Assembly: GCA_949292215.1 (NCBI GenBank) | Contig: CASEYW010000165.1 | Coordinates: 1 to 59,464 of the forward strand | Direction of reading: 5' to 3' | Source: an uncultured bacterium | GTDB lineage: Bacteria > Verrucomicrobiota > Lentisphaeria > Victivallales > UBA1829 | Length of the DNA stretch: 59,464 nt | Shown: piece after piece, positions 29,247-37,885 of the stretch | Position numbering within the stretch: position 1 is the stretch's first letter | Layout of the letters: every line of letters starts with the position of its first letter | Made by a program: the position numbers and the translations under genes | Notes under the pieces: model-generated | Seen by the model: only the letters and a program-made list of their open reading frames with translations | Databases searched by the model: none | What the model was told of the DNA's origin: nothing

Positions 29247-31424
29247 ATGAATCGAAAAAAACTGCTGACACTCACCGTCCTTGTTTCCGCCGGTGCCTTG
29301 TTCGCCGTTCCGGAAACGATCTCCGCCGCTCAAAGCACGACCTCTCCCGCCGGACAGGAAAAAAACCTCTCCTCGGCCGATTTAAGCAAACTGAACCGGA
29401 AACTGCTGGACAAGTTTGCTTCGTCGCTGGTCGACATCGAATATTTTTTCCGTCCGGACGAAAACGCAGACCGCACGGAAGTCGCAGTGGGATACGCCTG
29501 CCCCGCTTGCAACAGAATGCACAATGAGAATCCGGAAACCATCCTTGCCGATCAGCGTCCTTTCCGGGTCCCGGGGTATGCGCTCTCCTCGACGGAATTT
29601 CTCTCTTCGGACATTACAGCCATGCCGGACTGGGTTAAATCCATCGACGTGGTCTTCAACGGGAAACGCTATCCGGCAGCCATCGCCGCTTACTATCCGG
29701 AACACAGGAGCGTGAAAATCCGGACAAAACAGCCGGTCGAGGGAATCGTCCCTTTGACATTCCAGAAAGAGGGGAAAGGCAAAAAATTCGCCTTTTTCCG
29801 GGTGGAGGAAGGCGGCACGCGGATTTCTTCCGTCCGACCGTATTCCAATACAGGGATTGTCCGCAACCTTGCGTCCGGGAAAGAATATGTCAACACATCA
29901 CCGAACTCGCTGATCGTCAACGAAAAAGGCGACCTGCTCGGACTCTCCATGAAAAGCAATCAGCCTCTCGGAGCCGAACGCAATCTGAATCCGCTGACCT
30001 GGAAACCTCTTCCCGCAGCGGAATTTGAAAAACGGCTTTCGGAATTCAATGCCATGCTGAAGCAGAATGTCTATCCGGTCCGTCTCCGGCTCAAACCGGT
30101 GAAACAGGCATCCGGAACACTCCGCTACCGGCGCGGTAAAACGCGCAACGAAGTTGACGCCTTCGGAATCAAACTGAACAACGGTCATGTCCTTGTTGCA
30201 GCGAACCTGACTCCGGCGGAAACGGCCCGCCTTTCCGGAATCCTCATTACAGTTAACGGGAAAACCGTTCCCGCCCGCTTCGAAGGGACCCTGCGCAACT
30301 TCGGCGCATTGACCGCAATCCCCGAAAAGCCTCTGCCCGGAAAAGGAATCCGAATCTACGACGGCCCTCTTGCCAAAGAATTCGGTTCGGATGTCTACAT
30401 CGTCCAGCTGAAGAGCTTCGGAAAAAATCTGGACATGGATGTCCTTACAGATGAAATCCGCGTCCTTCTGACCGGATTCCGCGGTTTCCAGGTTCCCCCG
30501 TTCACCAGCCGCTCGAATATGCTCGTGTTTAAAACGGACGGCGAACTGCTCTCCCTGCTTCTTGAACGGCGCCGAATCCGTCAGGCGGGCGGAATCAAAT
30601 ATCCGGTCTCTGCGGATCTGCTCCGGGAACAGATGAAAGATTTTGATCTCTCGAATGTACCCCGCAAGGGAGATGAACAAATTGCATGGCTCGGGATCGA
30701 GTTCCAGCAAATGGATCCCGCACTGGCACGCGCAAAAAATGCGGCGGAACTCACCGCCGACGGCAAATACGGACTGCTCATTCTCTCGGTCTACCCCGAC
30801 TCCCCCGCAGCTAAACTGGGGCTCAAAGACGGCGATATTCTGATCTCCATCACTCCGGAAGGCGCCGTGAAACCGGAACGTCTCCAGGGCAATCTCTTCC
30901 GGGCGAACCGCCTCGACCGCTTCCCGTGGGCAAGATATGATGAAATTCCACAGCAGTATTACAACGAGATTCCCACTCCGTGGGGAAGCACCCGGAACGA
31001 TTTCAACGAAATGCTCGGAAGAATCGGACTCGGGACCAAGGTCCGCTTGGGCGTGGTCCGCAACGGCGCTTTCCAGGACTACAATCTCACAATCTCCGCC
31101 GCGCCTCCAAGTTTCGACACCACAGAGAAATTCACCGATGAACAGCTCGGGCTCTCTGTTTGCGATCTGACGTATGAAGTCCGCAACTATTTCCAGATGG
31201 CAACTCCGGAAGGCGGAATCCTCGTTGCCAAAGTACGTCCCGGCGGACGTGCAGCCGTTGCAGGAATCAAACCCTACGAGCTCATCATCAGCGTAAACGG
31301 AAAAGCGGTCTCCAACCTGAAGGAGTTCAAGGAATTGATCGCAGGACAAAAAGAACTGCGCCTCGGCGTGCGTCGCCTGGCGGTGACGCGCATCGTCACG
31401 GTCAAGCTTGACAACAGCAAGTAA
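29247..31424 (+). CDS. Exported PDZ protein with degenerate protease fold
   Basis: 725 residues with a signal peptide (LLTLTVLVSAGALFA). The N-terminal ~240 residues look like a decayed HtrA trypsin fold. At ~215-233 VNTSPNSLIVNEKGDLLGL lines up with the active-site region of the neighbour (SPGNSGGPLVN, GKVVGI), but the GNSGG loop is lost. No TNxH histidine motif is found either. A CxxC pair (C85, C88, in CPACNRMH) may bind metal or form a disulfide. Two PDZ-like domains are at the C-terminus (YPDSPAAKLGLKDGDILISI; RPGGRAAVAGIKPYELIISV). It may be a substrate-binding or regulatory partner of the active protease. Confidence 0.75.
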   Translation: MNRKKLLTLTVLVSAGALFAVPETISAAQSTTSPAGQEKNLSSADLSKLNRKLLDKFASSLVDIEYFFRPDENADRTEVAVGYACPACNRMHNENPETILADQRPFRVPGYALSSTEFLSSDITAMPDWVKSIDVVFNGKRYPAAIAAYYPEHRSVKIRTKQPVEGIVPLTFQKEGKGKKFAFFRVEEGGTRISSVRPYSNTGIVRNLASGKEYVNTSPNSLIVNEKGDLLGLSMKSNQPLGAERNLNPLTWKPLPAAEFEKRLSEFNAMLKQNVYPVRLRLKPVKQASGTLRYRRGKTRNEVDAFGIKLNNGHVLVAANLTPAETARLSGILITVNGKTVPARFEGTLRNFGALTAIPEKPLPGKGIRIYDGPLAKEFGSDVYIVQLKSFGKNLDMDVLTDEIRVLLTGFRGFQVPPFTSRSNMLVFKTDGELLSLLLERRRIRQAGGIKYPVSADLLREQMKDFDLSNVPRKGDEQIAWLGIEFQQMDPALARAKNAAELTADGKYGLLILSVYPDSPAAKLGLKDGDILISITPEGAVKPERLQGNLFRANRLDRFPWARYDEIPQQYYNEIPTPWGSTRNDFNEMLGRIGLGTKVRLGVVRNGAFQDYNLTISAAPPSFDTTEKFTDEQLGLSVCDLTYEVRNYFQMATPEGGILVAKVRPGGRAAVAGIKPYELIISVNGKAVSNLKEFKELIAGQKELRLGVRRLAVTRIVTVKLDNSK

Positions 31425-31434
31425 GCTGTCTTTC

Positions 31435-32922
31435 TCAAATCCGCTTTCCCCGATAGAGCCGGAGATAGTAATAAACCCGGCTCTCATCCTCGAAAGCGGG
31501 GAGTCCCCGCATCTGGCGCAGCAGAAGCATGTTGCGGTACATCAGCGGATACGTTCGGAACTCCGCGGAAGGATCGGCAAGAAGGCGTTTCATCGCCCGG
31601 ACCTCCGGACCGTAAGAGGTATCAAACGTGGAATCCAGAAACGCAGGGGTCTCCCCTCCCCATGGACAGTACTCCTCCAGCTGGCACAGCAGGGAACATG
31701 TCAGAAGAACGGTCCAGAGAATCCGCCAGCGGCGGTTCCGGAACGTCTGATTCAGTCCGATCAGGAGAAACACGATCATCAAGGCTGTCATGGGTGTGGC
31801 ATAGGAGCCGTTCAGCAGATCCCGCTCCACCAGAATCGGCGGACATTTCACCGCCATGACATTCGCACATGCTGTCAGTGCCGCACCGGAATACAGAAAT
31901 ACAAGAGGTGCCGCCAAACGCATATCGGCAAGCCAGCCGAACCCGCCGACCCGACGCCGGACCCGGGACGCCAGCGCAGCCAGAAGAATCCCCATCACGA
32001 GAACTCCTGCAACAATCCCCATCCATCCTCCGGACCCGCAGAAAAAGCGTCCAAGATTCGAAAATACGAACTCCAATCCGCCTTCAAACTGAAACACGTC
32101 GCCGCTGCCCGTGTACTGATAATCGAAGTCGGGAACATAGCCGTTCAGTCGATAAACCAGATATGGCGACAGGATCAGGTTGTACAGCATCCCGAACAGA
32201 ACGATCCCCCAGGAAAAGAGTGCCGTCTTCAGAAGCAGTCCCGGGCAGCGAATGTAACCGGAACGGGAAACCCCCATCAGAAGCAGTCCGCTGAGCGCGG
32301 CAAAAACAGCCGTGAAAAAAGCGCCCTGCCGATCCGCCATCATCAGGAAAAAGAGAGAAAAAAAGAGCAGAAGGAGAAGCAAACGGCACCTCCCACCATC
32401 ATGCAGACGTCTGAAAAGCAGCAGAATCAAAAAACAGGAGGCGGTCAGGAAAAATGCGGTCAGGGGCTTCGCGGAACGATAGTAGGTTACAGAGGTTACA
32501 GGAAACAGAACGTAAATCAGCGAGATCAGTGAGATGATCCGCCCGTCCAGATTCGGGAAACACTTCCGCGCACCGTACTGCTGGAGAAAGACCGTCCCGC
32601 AGGCAAACAGAAGACAGCTCAGAGAATAAAAATGAACCAGACCGCAATGAATGCTCCAAGCAATGAACTGCGCATCCAGATAATCGAAGCAGTAGCTCAG
32701 TTCGCGGGGCTGGTACATGATCCAATCGTTAAAGGCGGGATTGTAGATTGTCGCCCAGAACGGCCGTCCTTCCGTATACACTCGCAGGAACGAATATGCC
32801 TCCGGATGAATGGCTCCGCCATCGCAATAGAGCATGCGGAGAAACAGAATCATCGCAGCCGCCAAAGTGACGAGCAGGGAATCTGCGAGACTTCCGGATG
32901 GCTTACTCAAGCGGTTCGTCAT
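31435..32922 (-). CDS. Polytopic membrane protein, unknown function
   Basis: 495 residues, GGAGGAG 6 bases before the ATG. About ten to twelve hydrophobic segments (for example SLLVTLAAAMILFLRMLY, LIVFLLIGLNQTF, MTALMIVFLLIGL, LLLLLLFFSLFFLM) with a soluble tail. The general layout recalls glycosyltransferase- or O-antigen-ligase-like envelope proteins, but no catalytic motif was recognised. It is the last gene of the five-gene operon and overlaps the previous coding frame by 20 bases. Confidence 0.65.
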   Translation of the reverse strand: MTNRLSKPSGSLADSLLVTLAAAMILFLRMLYCDGGAIHPEAYSFLRVYTEGRPFWATIYNPAFNDWIMYQPRELSYCFDYLDAQFIAWSIHCGLVHFYSLSCLLFACGTVFLQQYGARKCFPNLDGRIISLISLIYVLFPVTSVTYYRSAKPLTAFFLTASCFLILLLFRRLHDGGRCRLLLLLLFFSLFFLMMADRQGAFFTAVFAALSGLLLMGVSRSGYIRCPGLLLKTALFSWGIVLFGMLYNLILSPYLVYRLNGYVPDFDYQYTGSGDVFQFEGGLEFVFSNLGRFFCGSGGWMGIVAGVLVMGILLAALASRVRRRVGGFGWLADMRLAAPLVFLYSGAALTACANVMAVKCPPILVERDLLNGSYATPMTALMIVFLLIGLNQTFRNRRWRILWTVLLTCSLLCQLEEYCPWGGETPAFLDSTFDTSYGPEVRAMKRLLADPSAEFRTYPLMYRNMLLLRQMRGLPAFEDESRVYYYLRLYRGKRI

Positions 32923-33325
32923 CTCGAAACTCCTCCGCTTCCTCTCTCAGAAAATGAGCAAACGACTCCGGATGCGGCACGGCAAGAACGCCGCGCGTCA
33001 CCAGTTTTGCATACAGTTCCGCCAGAGCGGGATTGCGCCATTCAAAGACCCCGTATCGAAGCCAGGTCTCGGCGGAAATCTTGTTGCCCCGGGAAAGGAA
33101 TTCGCGAATCAGAAGGACTGAATACTCCGGATACTCCCCCCCGAGGCGGGCACGGTCACAGTAGACATCCACGGTCATCTGGAGATAATGCCGCAAAACC
33201 TGCGGCGAGCGCTTCGAATAATACGGTTTCCCTTTATACTTTGACTGCAGGAGAAGGAACAGCGGAGCCGTCAGGAAAACAAACAGTCCGATGAAAAAAA
33301 AGCCCCGGGATCGTTTCCGACGCAT
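32903..33325 (-). CDS. Small membrane-anchored protein
   Basis: 140 residues with GGAGG 9 bases before ATG 33325. One N-terminal hydrophobic anchor (GFFFIGLFVFLTAPLFLLL) follows a basic MRRKRSR start; the remainder is a soluble, mainly helical domain. No family recognised. It is placed between the degenerate histidine kinase (19 bases upstream) and the polytopic membrane protein, and belongs to their operon. Confidence 0.65.
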   Translation of the reverse strand: MRRKRSRGFFFIGLFVFLTAPLFLLLQSKYKGKPYYSKRSPQVLRHYLQMTVDVYCDRARLGGEYPEYSVLLIREFLSRGNKISAETWLRYGVFEWRNPALAELYAKLVTRGVLAVPHPESFAHFLREEAEEFRDDEPLE

Positions 33326-33344
33326 TGCCGTTTCCTCCCGCGGA

Positions 33345-35771
33345 TCAGGATGCGAATTTCCGGATCGCAGCGATAAGTTCGTCCTCTCCGATCGGCTTCA
33401 GAAGACATTGATCAACCCCGGACTCCATGATCGCAACCTGTTCCGCCTCCGTCAGGCCGGAAGTCATCGCAATCAGCACAAGCGAATGGGTAATTTCCCT
33501 CCGGATGGAGGAGATCAGCGCCGCACAGAATGCCCGCTGAAGATTCAGATCCAGAAGAAGAATGTCAAAATGCTTCTCCTTCAAAACTGAAAGGCACTCC
33601 TCTGCGGATTTGACGCATGTCAGGGAACAATGCTCATTTTCCAGCATCATGGAAAGCATTGTGGCACCTGATTCGGAACGCTCGGCTATCAGGACCTCCA
33701 GAGAACGCCCTTCCGTCCGATATACTTTGCGGGACGCCCCCGACACCTGTGGCAAATCCGTGAACGAGGTTCTGGAACGGTCCAGCTCTTCCTCACGCAG
33801 TTCCCCGCCTGCCGAAGTCCCGGACTCCACCAGATCCGAATCATTTTCCCGGATGGCAATTTCAATCACAGTATCCGCCGAATCTTCCCGCCGGACATCA
33901 ACTTGAGCTCCAATCAGGGCAGCTTCCGCTTCCAGAACCGTCAAATTCAAGATGGCGGAAGCAAATCCCGGATACGACCTTGAACAACCGCCGGGAGCCA
34001 GCCGGTGTTCCCGAAAGACATCGGCAAGCGAACTTACCGAATCCGTCTTCGCATCACTGAACAGAAACGATACGGAACGGTTCTTCTTCTCACAGACCCA
34101 CTTGATTTTCGTTCTGGGCGGAGCCAGCTGAAGCAGCGTCGACGCCGCCAGCTTCAACATGTGAAGCATGATCCGCCGATCCGAAATGATCCGTTCCGGC
34201 ATCTCCGCACAATGCACCTCCAGAGAGACATGGCGCTCAGATGAGAGCGGTACACAGGCATCCCGAATCTCAGTTACCATCCCGGCCACGTCAAATTCAG
34301 AATAGGAAGGCTCCACATCCGCATGGTCCAGACAGGACAGCTCACCCATGGAATGGATCATCCGGTTGACCGATCGCGCCTCTTCGTGGATTTTTCTCAG
34401 TGGAACAACGGCATCCTCCTCCATCTTCAGTTTCCGCAGCAGCAACCCGGAAAAACCGATGATCAGATTCAACGGTTCCTTCAATTCGCAGACCATGTCG
34501 TTCAACAGCGCCGATTTCAGGCGGTTCGACGCCTCCGCATCCCGACGGGCCAGGACCTCCCGTTCATGGCTTTTTTTCAAACGAACCTGCATGCCCCCGA
34601 TCTTGTCTCGCAGATGATTCAATGCACCGGAGAGTTCCATGAATTCCACAGAAAAACCTTCCCGGAAATTGTCGGAGACCCCTTCCCCTTTTCCCGCGCT
34701 GTTCGCAAAGTTCAGCGTCCCGGCCAAAGCATCCGAAAGTTTCCGGACAACAAGAATCAGCGGGGGAAAAAAGACCAGCAGACCCGCCAGAATAATAAAG
34801 AAAAAGGGAATCAGCTGTTTTCCCGTAAGCTCGCCCTCTCCGTTCGCCATTTCCTCTTCCTCTCCGGTGTAATACGGAAATGCGGAAACGAATCGGAGTC
34901 CCCGTGCGGGAATGGAGTATGTTTTCAAAGTCACGGCGGCGGCCTCCCAGCGGTGGTCCCCGCTGTTCCCGCTCGGATTCTCCAACGTCTCCAGTTCCGA
35001 AACCCGGCTGTTCTGCAGCGGCACCAGACGCGCAGCAAGATCCACCATCGCTTTTCGCATCAAGGCGGAAACCTTCACATTCATTGAAATATTTTCAGAT
35101 TTCGCAACAGGCGTATTGCCGTGAATCAGCATTGAAAAGGAATCTCCGCCCCTGTTTCCTGTTTTTTTCAGCAGTTTTTCCGCTCGGATTCGGAACGCAG
35201 TGACAAAACCGCCGTTCTTATCCATGAAGTGGAGCGCCGCCCAGAGTGTACCATCCTCCTTGCGAGGCACAATCACCGCTCCGATGTTCTGACGCTGGGT
35301 TTTCCGAAAATCCAGAAGTTCCTCCGGAAGAGTGAAGTGCGCGGCAAGCGCCGGGTCCGGCGAAAAAACAAGTCGGACGGATTTTCCATTCCTTTCGCCA
35401 AACGCAACGGCAAGATCCACCTCGGAAGGCAGCAGCGACATGGAATCCTTCTCCGGCGTAATATAAACCACACGTTTCAGGGAAGAACGAAACTCCGCCG
35501 CATCCAATGGTCCGGCCTGACGGTTCAGTTCCAGTGAGAGCATGTTCAATCGGAGAAACATTCCGCTGAACAGAGAATCCAGATGAGCACCCTCCGCAAA
35601 CACGGCGGAATAGGCTTCCCGTCTCATGGACTCGCCCATTCTTTTCCGGAAACTCTCTGCGAATCCGGCGGAGATGGAATTGATCCGGAACCCCGTCAGA
35701 ATCAGAATCAGGAGCGCGGCCGCGACCGCCGCTCCTCCGATGACCAGCATCAGTTTGGCCTGTAATCTCAT
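33345..35771 (-). CDS. Degenerate hybrid histidine kinase with receiver domain
   Basis: 808 residues. Membrane helix (~8-30), a periplasmic sensor region (~31-318), a second membrane helix (~319-342), linker/HAMP-like and coiled coil (~380-420), a HisKA-like helix pair (~417-475), an ATPase-like region (~495-640) and a receiver domain (~690-808). At the phosphoacceptor position, in NDMVCELKEPLNLIIGFSG, the expected His (usual S-H-E-L-R-T-P-L-N) is Cys428. The ATPase region lacks recognisable N and G1/G2 boxes. The receiver keeps its Asp741 (ILLLDLNL), Thr770 and Lys792, but one of the two acidic metal residues is changed (IAERSES). It is probably not an autokinase; it may be a phospho-acceptor or scaffold. 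GGAGG precedes the ATG. Confidence 0.85.
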   Translation of the reverse strand: MRLQAKLMLVIGGAAVAAALLILILTGFRINSISAGFAESFRKRMGESMRREAYSAVFAEGAHLDSLFSGMFLRLNMLSLELNRQAGPLDAAEFRSSLKRVVYITPEKDSMSLLPSEVDLAVAFGERNGKSVRLVFSPDPALAAHFTLPEELLDFRKTQRQNIGAVIVPRKEDGTLWAALHFMDKNGGFVTAFRIRAEKLLKKTGNRGGDSFSMLIHGNTPVAKSENISMNVKVSALMRKAMVDLAARLVPLQNSRVSELETLENPSGNSGDHRWEAAAVTLKTYSIPARGLRFVSAFPYYTGEEEEMANGEGELTGKQLIPFFFIILAGLLVFFPPLILVVRKLSDALAGTLNFANSAGKGEGVSDNFREGFSVEFMELSGALNHLRDKIGGMQVRLKKSHEREVLARRDAEASNRLKSALLNDMVCELKEPLNLIIGFSGLLLRKLKMEEDAVVPLRKIHEEARSVNRMIHSMGELSCLDHADVEPSYSEFDVAGMVTEIRDACVPLSSERHVSLEVHCAEMPERIISDRRIMLHMLKLAASTLLQLAPPRTKIKWVCEKKNRSVSFLFSDAKTDSVSSLADVFREHRLAPGGCSRSYPGFASAILNLTVLEAEAALIGAQVDVRREDSADTVIEIAIRENDSDLVESGTSAGGELREEELDRSRTSFTDLPQVSGASRKVYRTEGRSLEVLIAERSESGATMLSMMLENEHCSLTCVKSAEECLSVLKEKHFDILLLDLNLQRAFCAALISSIRREITHSLVLIAMTSGLTEAEQVAIMESGVDQCLLKPIGEDELIAAIRKFAS

Positions 35772-35789
35772 TGCAAATCCTCCAGGAGG

Positions 35790-36923
35790 TTATCGCGTCA
35801 GAATCAACAGCAGAACCGCTGCCGCAAGACACACCAGGATCACGATGGTAACAATCAGGATCACCCTGATTTTCCCGCCGGGAGCATGTCCGTCATTTCC
35901 GACGCTTGTCTTCGTCATTTTTCCGTCATATTGTAATTTTGTGCTTGTTTTTTTCCGACTGTTTTGCATATTGGCAAGAAAAAATTCAAGCATTCCAAGT
36001 ATCTGTCCGAAGTCGGGCCGCTCCACCGGATAAGTGCTAAGCATCCGGCAGACCAGCTCCGATACTTTCCGGTTGACCATCCGGTTGATTTTTGCGGGAG
36101 GAACCAGTTCGCCATGTTCCCGGGTTCCGGAGGCAGGATCAACCCCCGTAAGCAGACGATAGAAAAGGACTCCGAAACTGTACACGTCGCTTTTGTCATT
36201 GATGAGACCGGTTGTGATCTTTTCAGGTGCGGCGTAAGTGTCGTCTCCGCGAATTCCGGCTTCACGCATCAGTTCGGAGAGCCCGAATCCCGTCAGCCGG
36301 ACCCGTTTTTCGGAATCCACCAGAATGTTGTCCGGATTGATCTCCCCATGCGAGAGTCCCGAAGAAAACGCCTTCTGCACACCGGAAACCAGGTCAAAAA
36401 TCCACTGAACCACCATTTCCAACGGCAGCGGGCCTTTCTGAAGTGCGAGAAATTCCCTGAGCGTTCCATACTCTGCATACTGGGAAACGATATAGGCAAG
36501 CCCATTCTGTTCGCCGCAGTCGTAAATGGAGATAATCGCCGGATGATTGACAGCCGCAAGAAATCGTGCAATTTTTATAAAACGGGATCGGGTCCGCTCC
36601 GATACAGCATATTCCGGGTTCAGGATCTTGAGAGAAACATATCGGCCCAGTTTCCCGTCAAACGCACGAAACACAGTCGTGAGAGAATCCCGTTTCCGCC
36701 CCAGGTCCTCCAGAATATAATTGCCGAAATACACTGGCCGGACAACCCGCGCGGAACAATTGGGACAGCAAACCGCGGCAAACGGTGCAATCTCGGTCAT
36801 ATCCAGTTTCTGTCCGCATGTGGAACAGGCAACTTTAACCCGATGCCCCCATCCAATGACCGTCAGGCACTCCGTCAAAGACGGAATCTCATTCTCCACC
36901 TCTGTTTCCAGATTCTCCGCCAT
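35790..36923 (-). CDS. Tail-anchored zinc-ribbon Ser/Thr pseudokinase
   Basis: 377 residues. An N-terminal zinc ribbon (C33, C36, C53, C56) is followed by a kinase fold (~66-320) and a C-terminal membrane helix (~350-376, VILIVTIVILVCLAAAVLLL). The VAIK lysine is kept (K99 in VSLKIL), but the HRDLKPEN loop reads HGEINPDN (Glu194 for the catalytic Asp, Asn196 for Lys). DFG reads GFG (Gly212 for the metal-binding Asp), the helix-C Glu is Ile118 and the glycine loop is lost. Catalysis is therefore unlikely. The kinase APE motif is kept as APEK and the DVYSFG motif is intact, so the fold should be stable. It starts 11 bases after the WalJ-like gene. Confidence 0.87.
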   Translation of the reverse strand: MAENLETEVENEIPSLTECLTVIGWGHRVKVACSTCGQKLDMTEIAPFAAVCCPNCSARVVRPVYFGNYILEDLGRKRDSLTTVFRAFDGKLGRYVSLKILNPEYAVSERTRSRFIKIARFLAAVNHPAIISIYDCGEQNGLAYIVSQYAEYGTLREFLALQKGPLPLEMVVQWIFDLVSGVQKAFSSGLSHGEINPDNILVDSEKRVRLTGFGLSELMREAGIRGDDTYAAPEKITTGLINDKSDVYSFGVLFYRLLTGVDPASGTREHGELVPPAKINRMVNRKVSELVCRMLSTYPVERPDFGQILGMLEFFLANMQNSRKKTSTKLQYDGKMTKTSVGNDGHAPGGKIRVILIVTIVILVCLAAAVLLLILTR

Positions 36924-36934
36924 CCGCCCCCCTC

Positions 36935-37723
36935 TTATACAACCCAGAACGTTTCTGATGGAACCGTTTGCGACGCGATCCGGAAGAGGATGTCACGCCG
37001 TTTCAAAAAATCGAGCCGCTCTTCCGCCATCGCCTCTACAAGATTGCGATCATTACATTCGGAACTGAGATGGCCGAAGAGAAGATAACGAGTTTTTTCG
37101 CAGAGCAGAATATCAAGAGACCGCATCGCATCCTCATTGCTCAGGTGCCCGTGACGACTCATGATTCTTCGTTTTAAATGAAGCGGACGGGAAGAATTCG
37201 CCAGCATTTTAAGATCGTGATTCGATTCCAGCAGGAGCGCATCACAGTCGGAAAGACGGTTTACGGTCAGATTGCTGACATGCCCCAGATCCGTGGCAAT
37301 GGAAATCTTGCTCCCGTTGCAGAGAAAGTTGAAGGCAACCGTATCGCGGGCATCGTGCGGAACCGTAAAGGGCTCCACGGTGATTCCCGCAAGAGGAAAC
37401 GGGGTCCCGGGAGAAAACAGGATCTTCCGTTCGCCGATCCGATTCGCATCGACAAGCGCTCTGCAAGTGACAGAGGTGGAACAGCAGGGAATCCGGTATG
37501 TATCGGAAAACACACGGCAGCCCTTCGTGTGATCGCTGTGCTCATGGGTAATCAGAACAGCACGGATCGTTTCCGGGGCCACTGAAACGGAGGCAAGTCT
37601 GGAAAGCAGTTCCCGGCAGGAAAAACCGGCATCAACAAGAATCGCCCCTTCCGGCGTATGGATCAATGTTGCGTTCCCGGAACTCCCGCTGCCCAGATTC
37701 GTTATTCCAAACAGATGCCGCAT
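36935..37723 (-). CDS. WalJ/YycJ-like metallo-beta-lactamase-fold hydrolase
   Basis: 262 residues. The sequence starts with SGSSGNATLIHTPEGAILVD, typical of YycJ/WalJ, and has the metal motif THEHSDHTKG, a DLGHVS segment and SRHGHLSN. Members are nucleases or phosphodiesterases of the MBL fold; YycJ is encoded with the WalKR two-component system in Firmicutes. Here it leads an operon containing a degenerate histidine kinase, which may echo that partnership, though the kinase is not a WalK orthologue as far as can be seen. Confidence 0.85.
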   Translation of the reverse strand: MRHLFGITNLGSGSSGNATLIHTPEGAILVDAGFSCRELLSRLASVSVAPETIRAVLITHEHSDHTKGCRVFSDTYRIPCCSTSVTCRALVDANRIGERKILFSPGTPFPLAGITVEPFTVPHDARDTVAFNFLCNGSKISIATDLGHVSNLTVNRLSDCDALLLESNHDLKMLANSSRPLHLKRRIMSRHGHLSNEDAMRSLDILLCEKTRYLLFGHLSSECNDRNLVEAMAEERLDFLKRRDILFRIASQTVPSETFWVV

Positions 37724-37754
37724 CTTAAAAAAACCTTCCCGCTTCTCTCCTGAT

Positions 37755-37783
37755 ATTATACAATCGCTCCGCCTGCTTTTAAA
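37755..37783 (-). promoter_or_regulatory. Promoter of the pseudokinase operon
   Basis: On the reverse strand TATAAT (37760-37755, perfect) with TTTAAA 17 bases upstream (37783-37778, four of six). About 30 bases before the start of the WalJ-like gene. Confidence 0.55.
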
Positions 37784-37830
37784 GCGGAAAACCCATTAAT
37801 TTTCTGCCAGGCGAGAATGTCTCCCGACAG

Positions 37831-37863
37831 AAAACGGGCCCCGTATTCGCGGAGCCCGTTTTT
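37831..37863 (-). terminator. Terminator of serA
   Basis: Stem aaaacgggc/gcccgtttt (37831-37839 and 37854-37862) with a GC-rich inner part and T/A runs on both sides. It lies 23 bases beyond the serA stop and could act on both strands. Confidence 0.75.
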
Positions 37864-37885
37864 CCAATGGTCCAAAATTCCGTGA

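Noticed and set aside
33345..35771. Calling this a functional hybrid histidine kinase
   Set aside because: The phosphoacceptor His is Cys and the ATP-binding boxes are not recognisable, so only a degenerate kinase can be supported.
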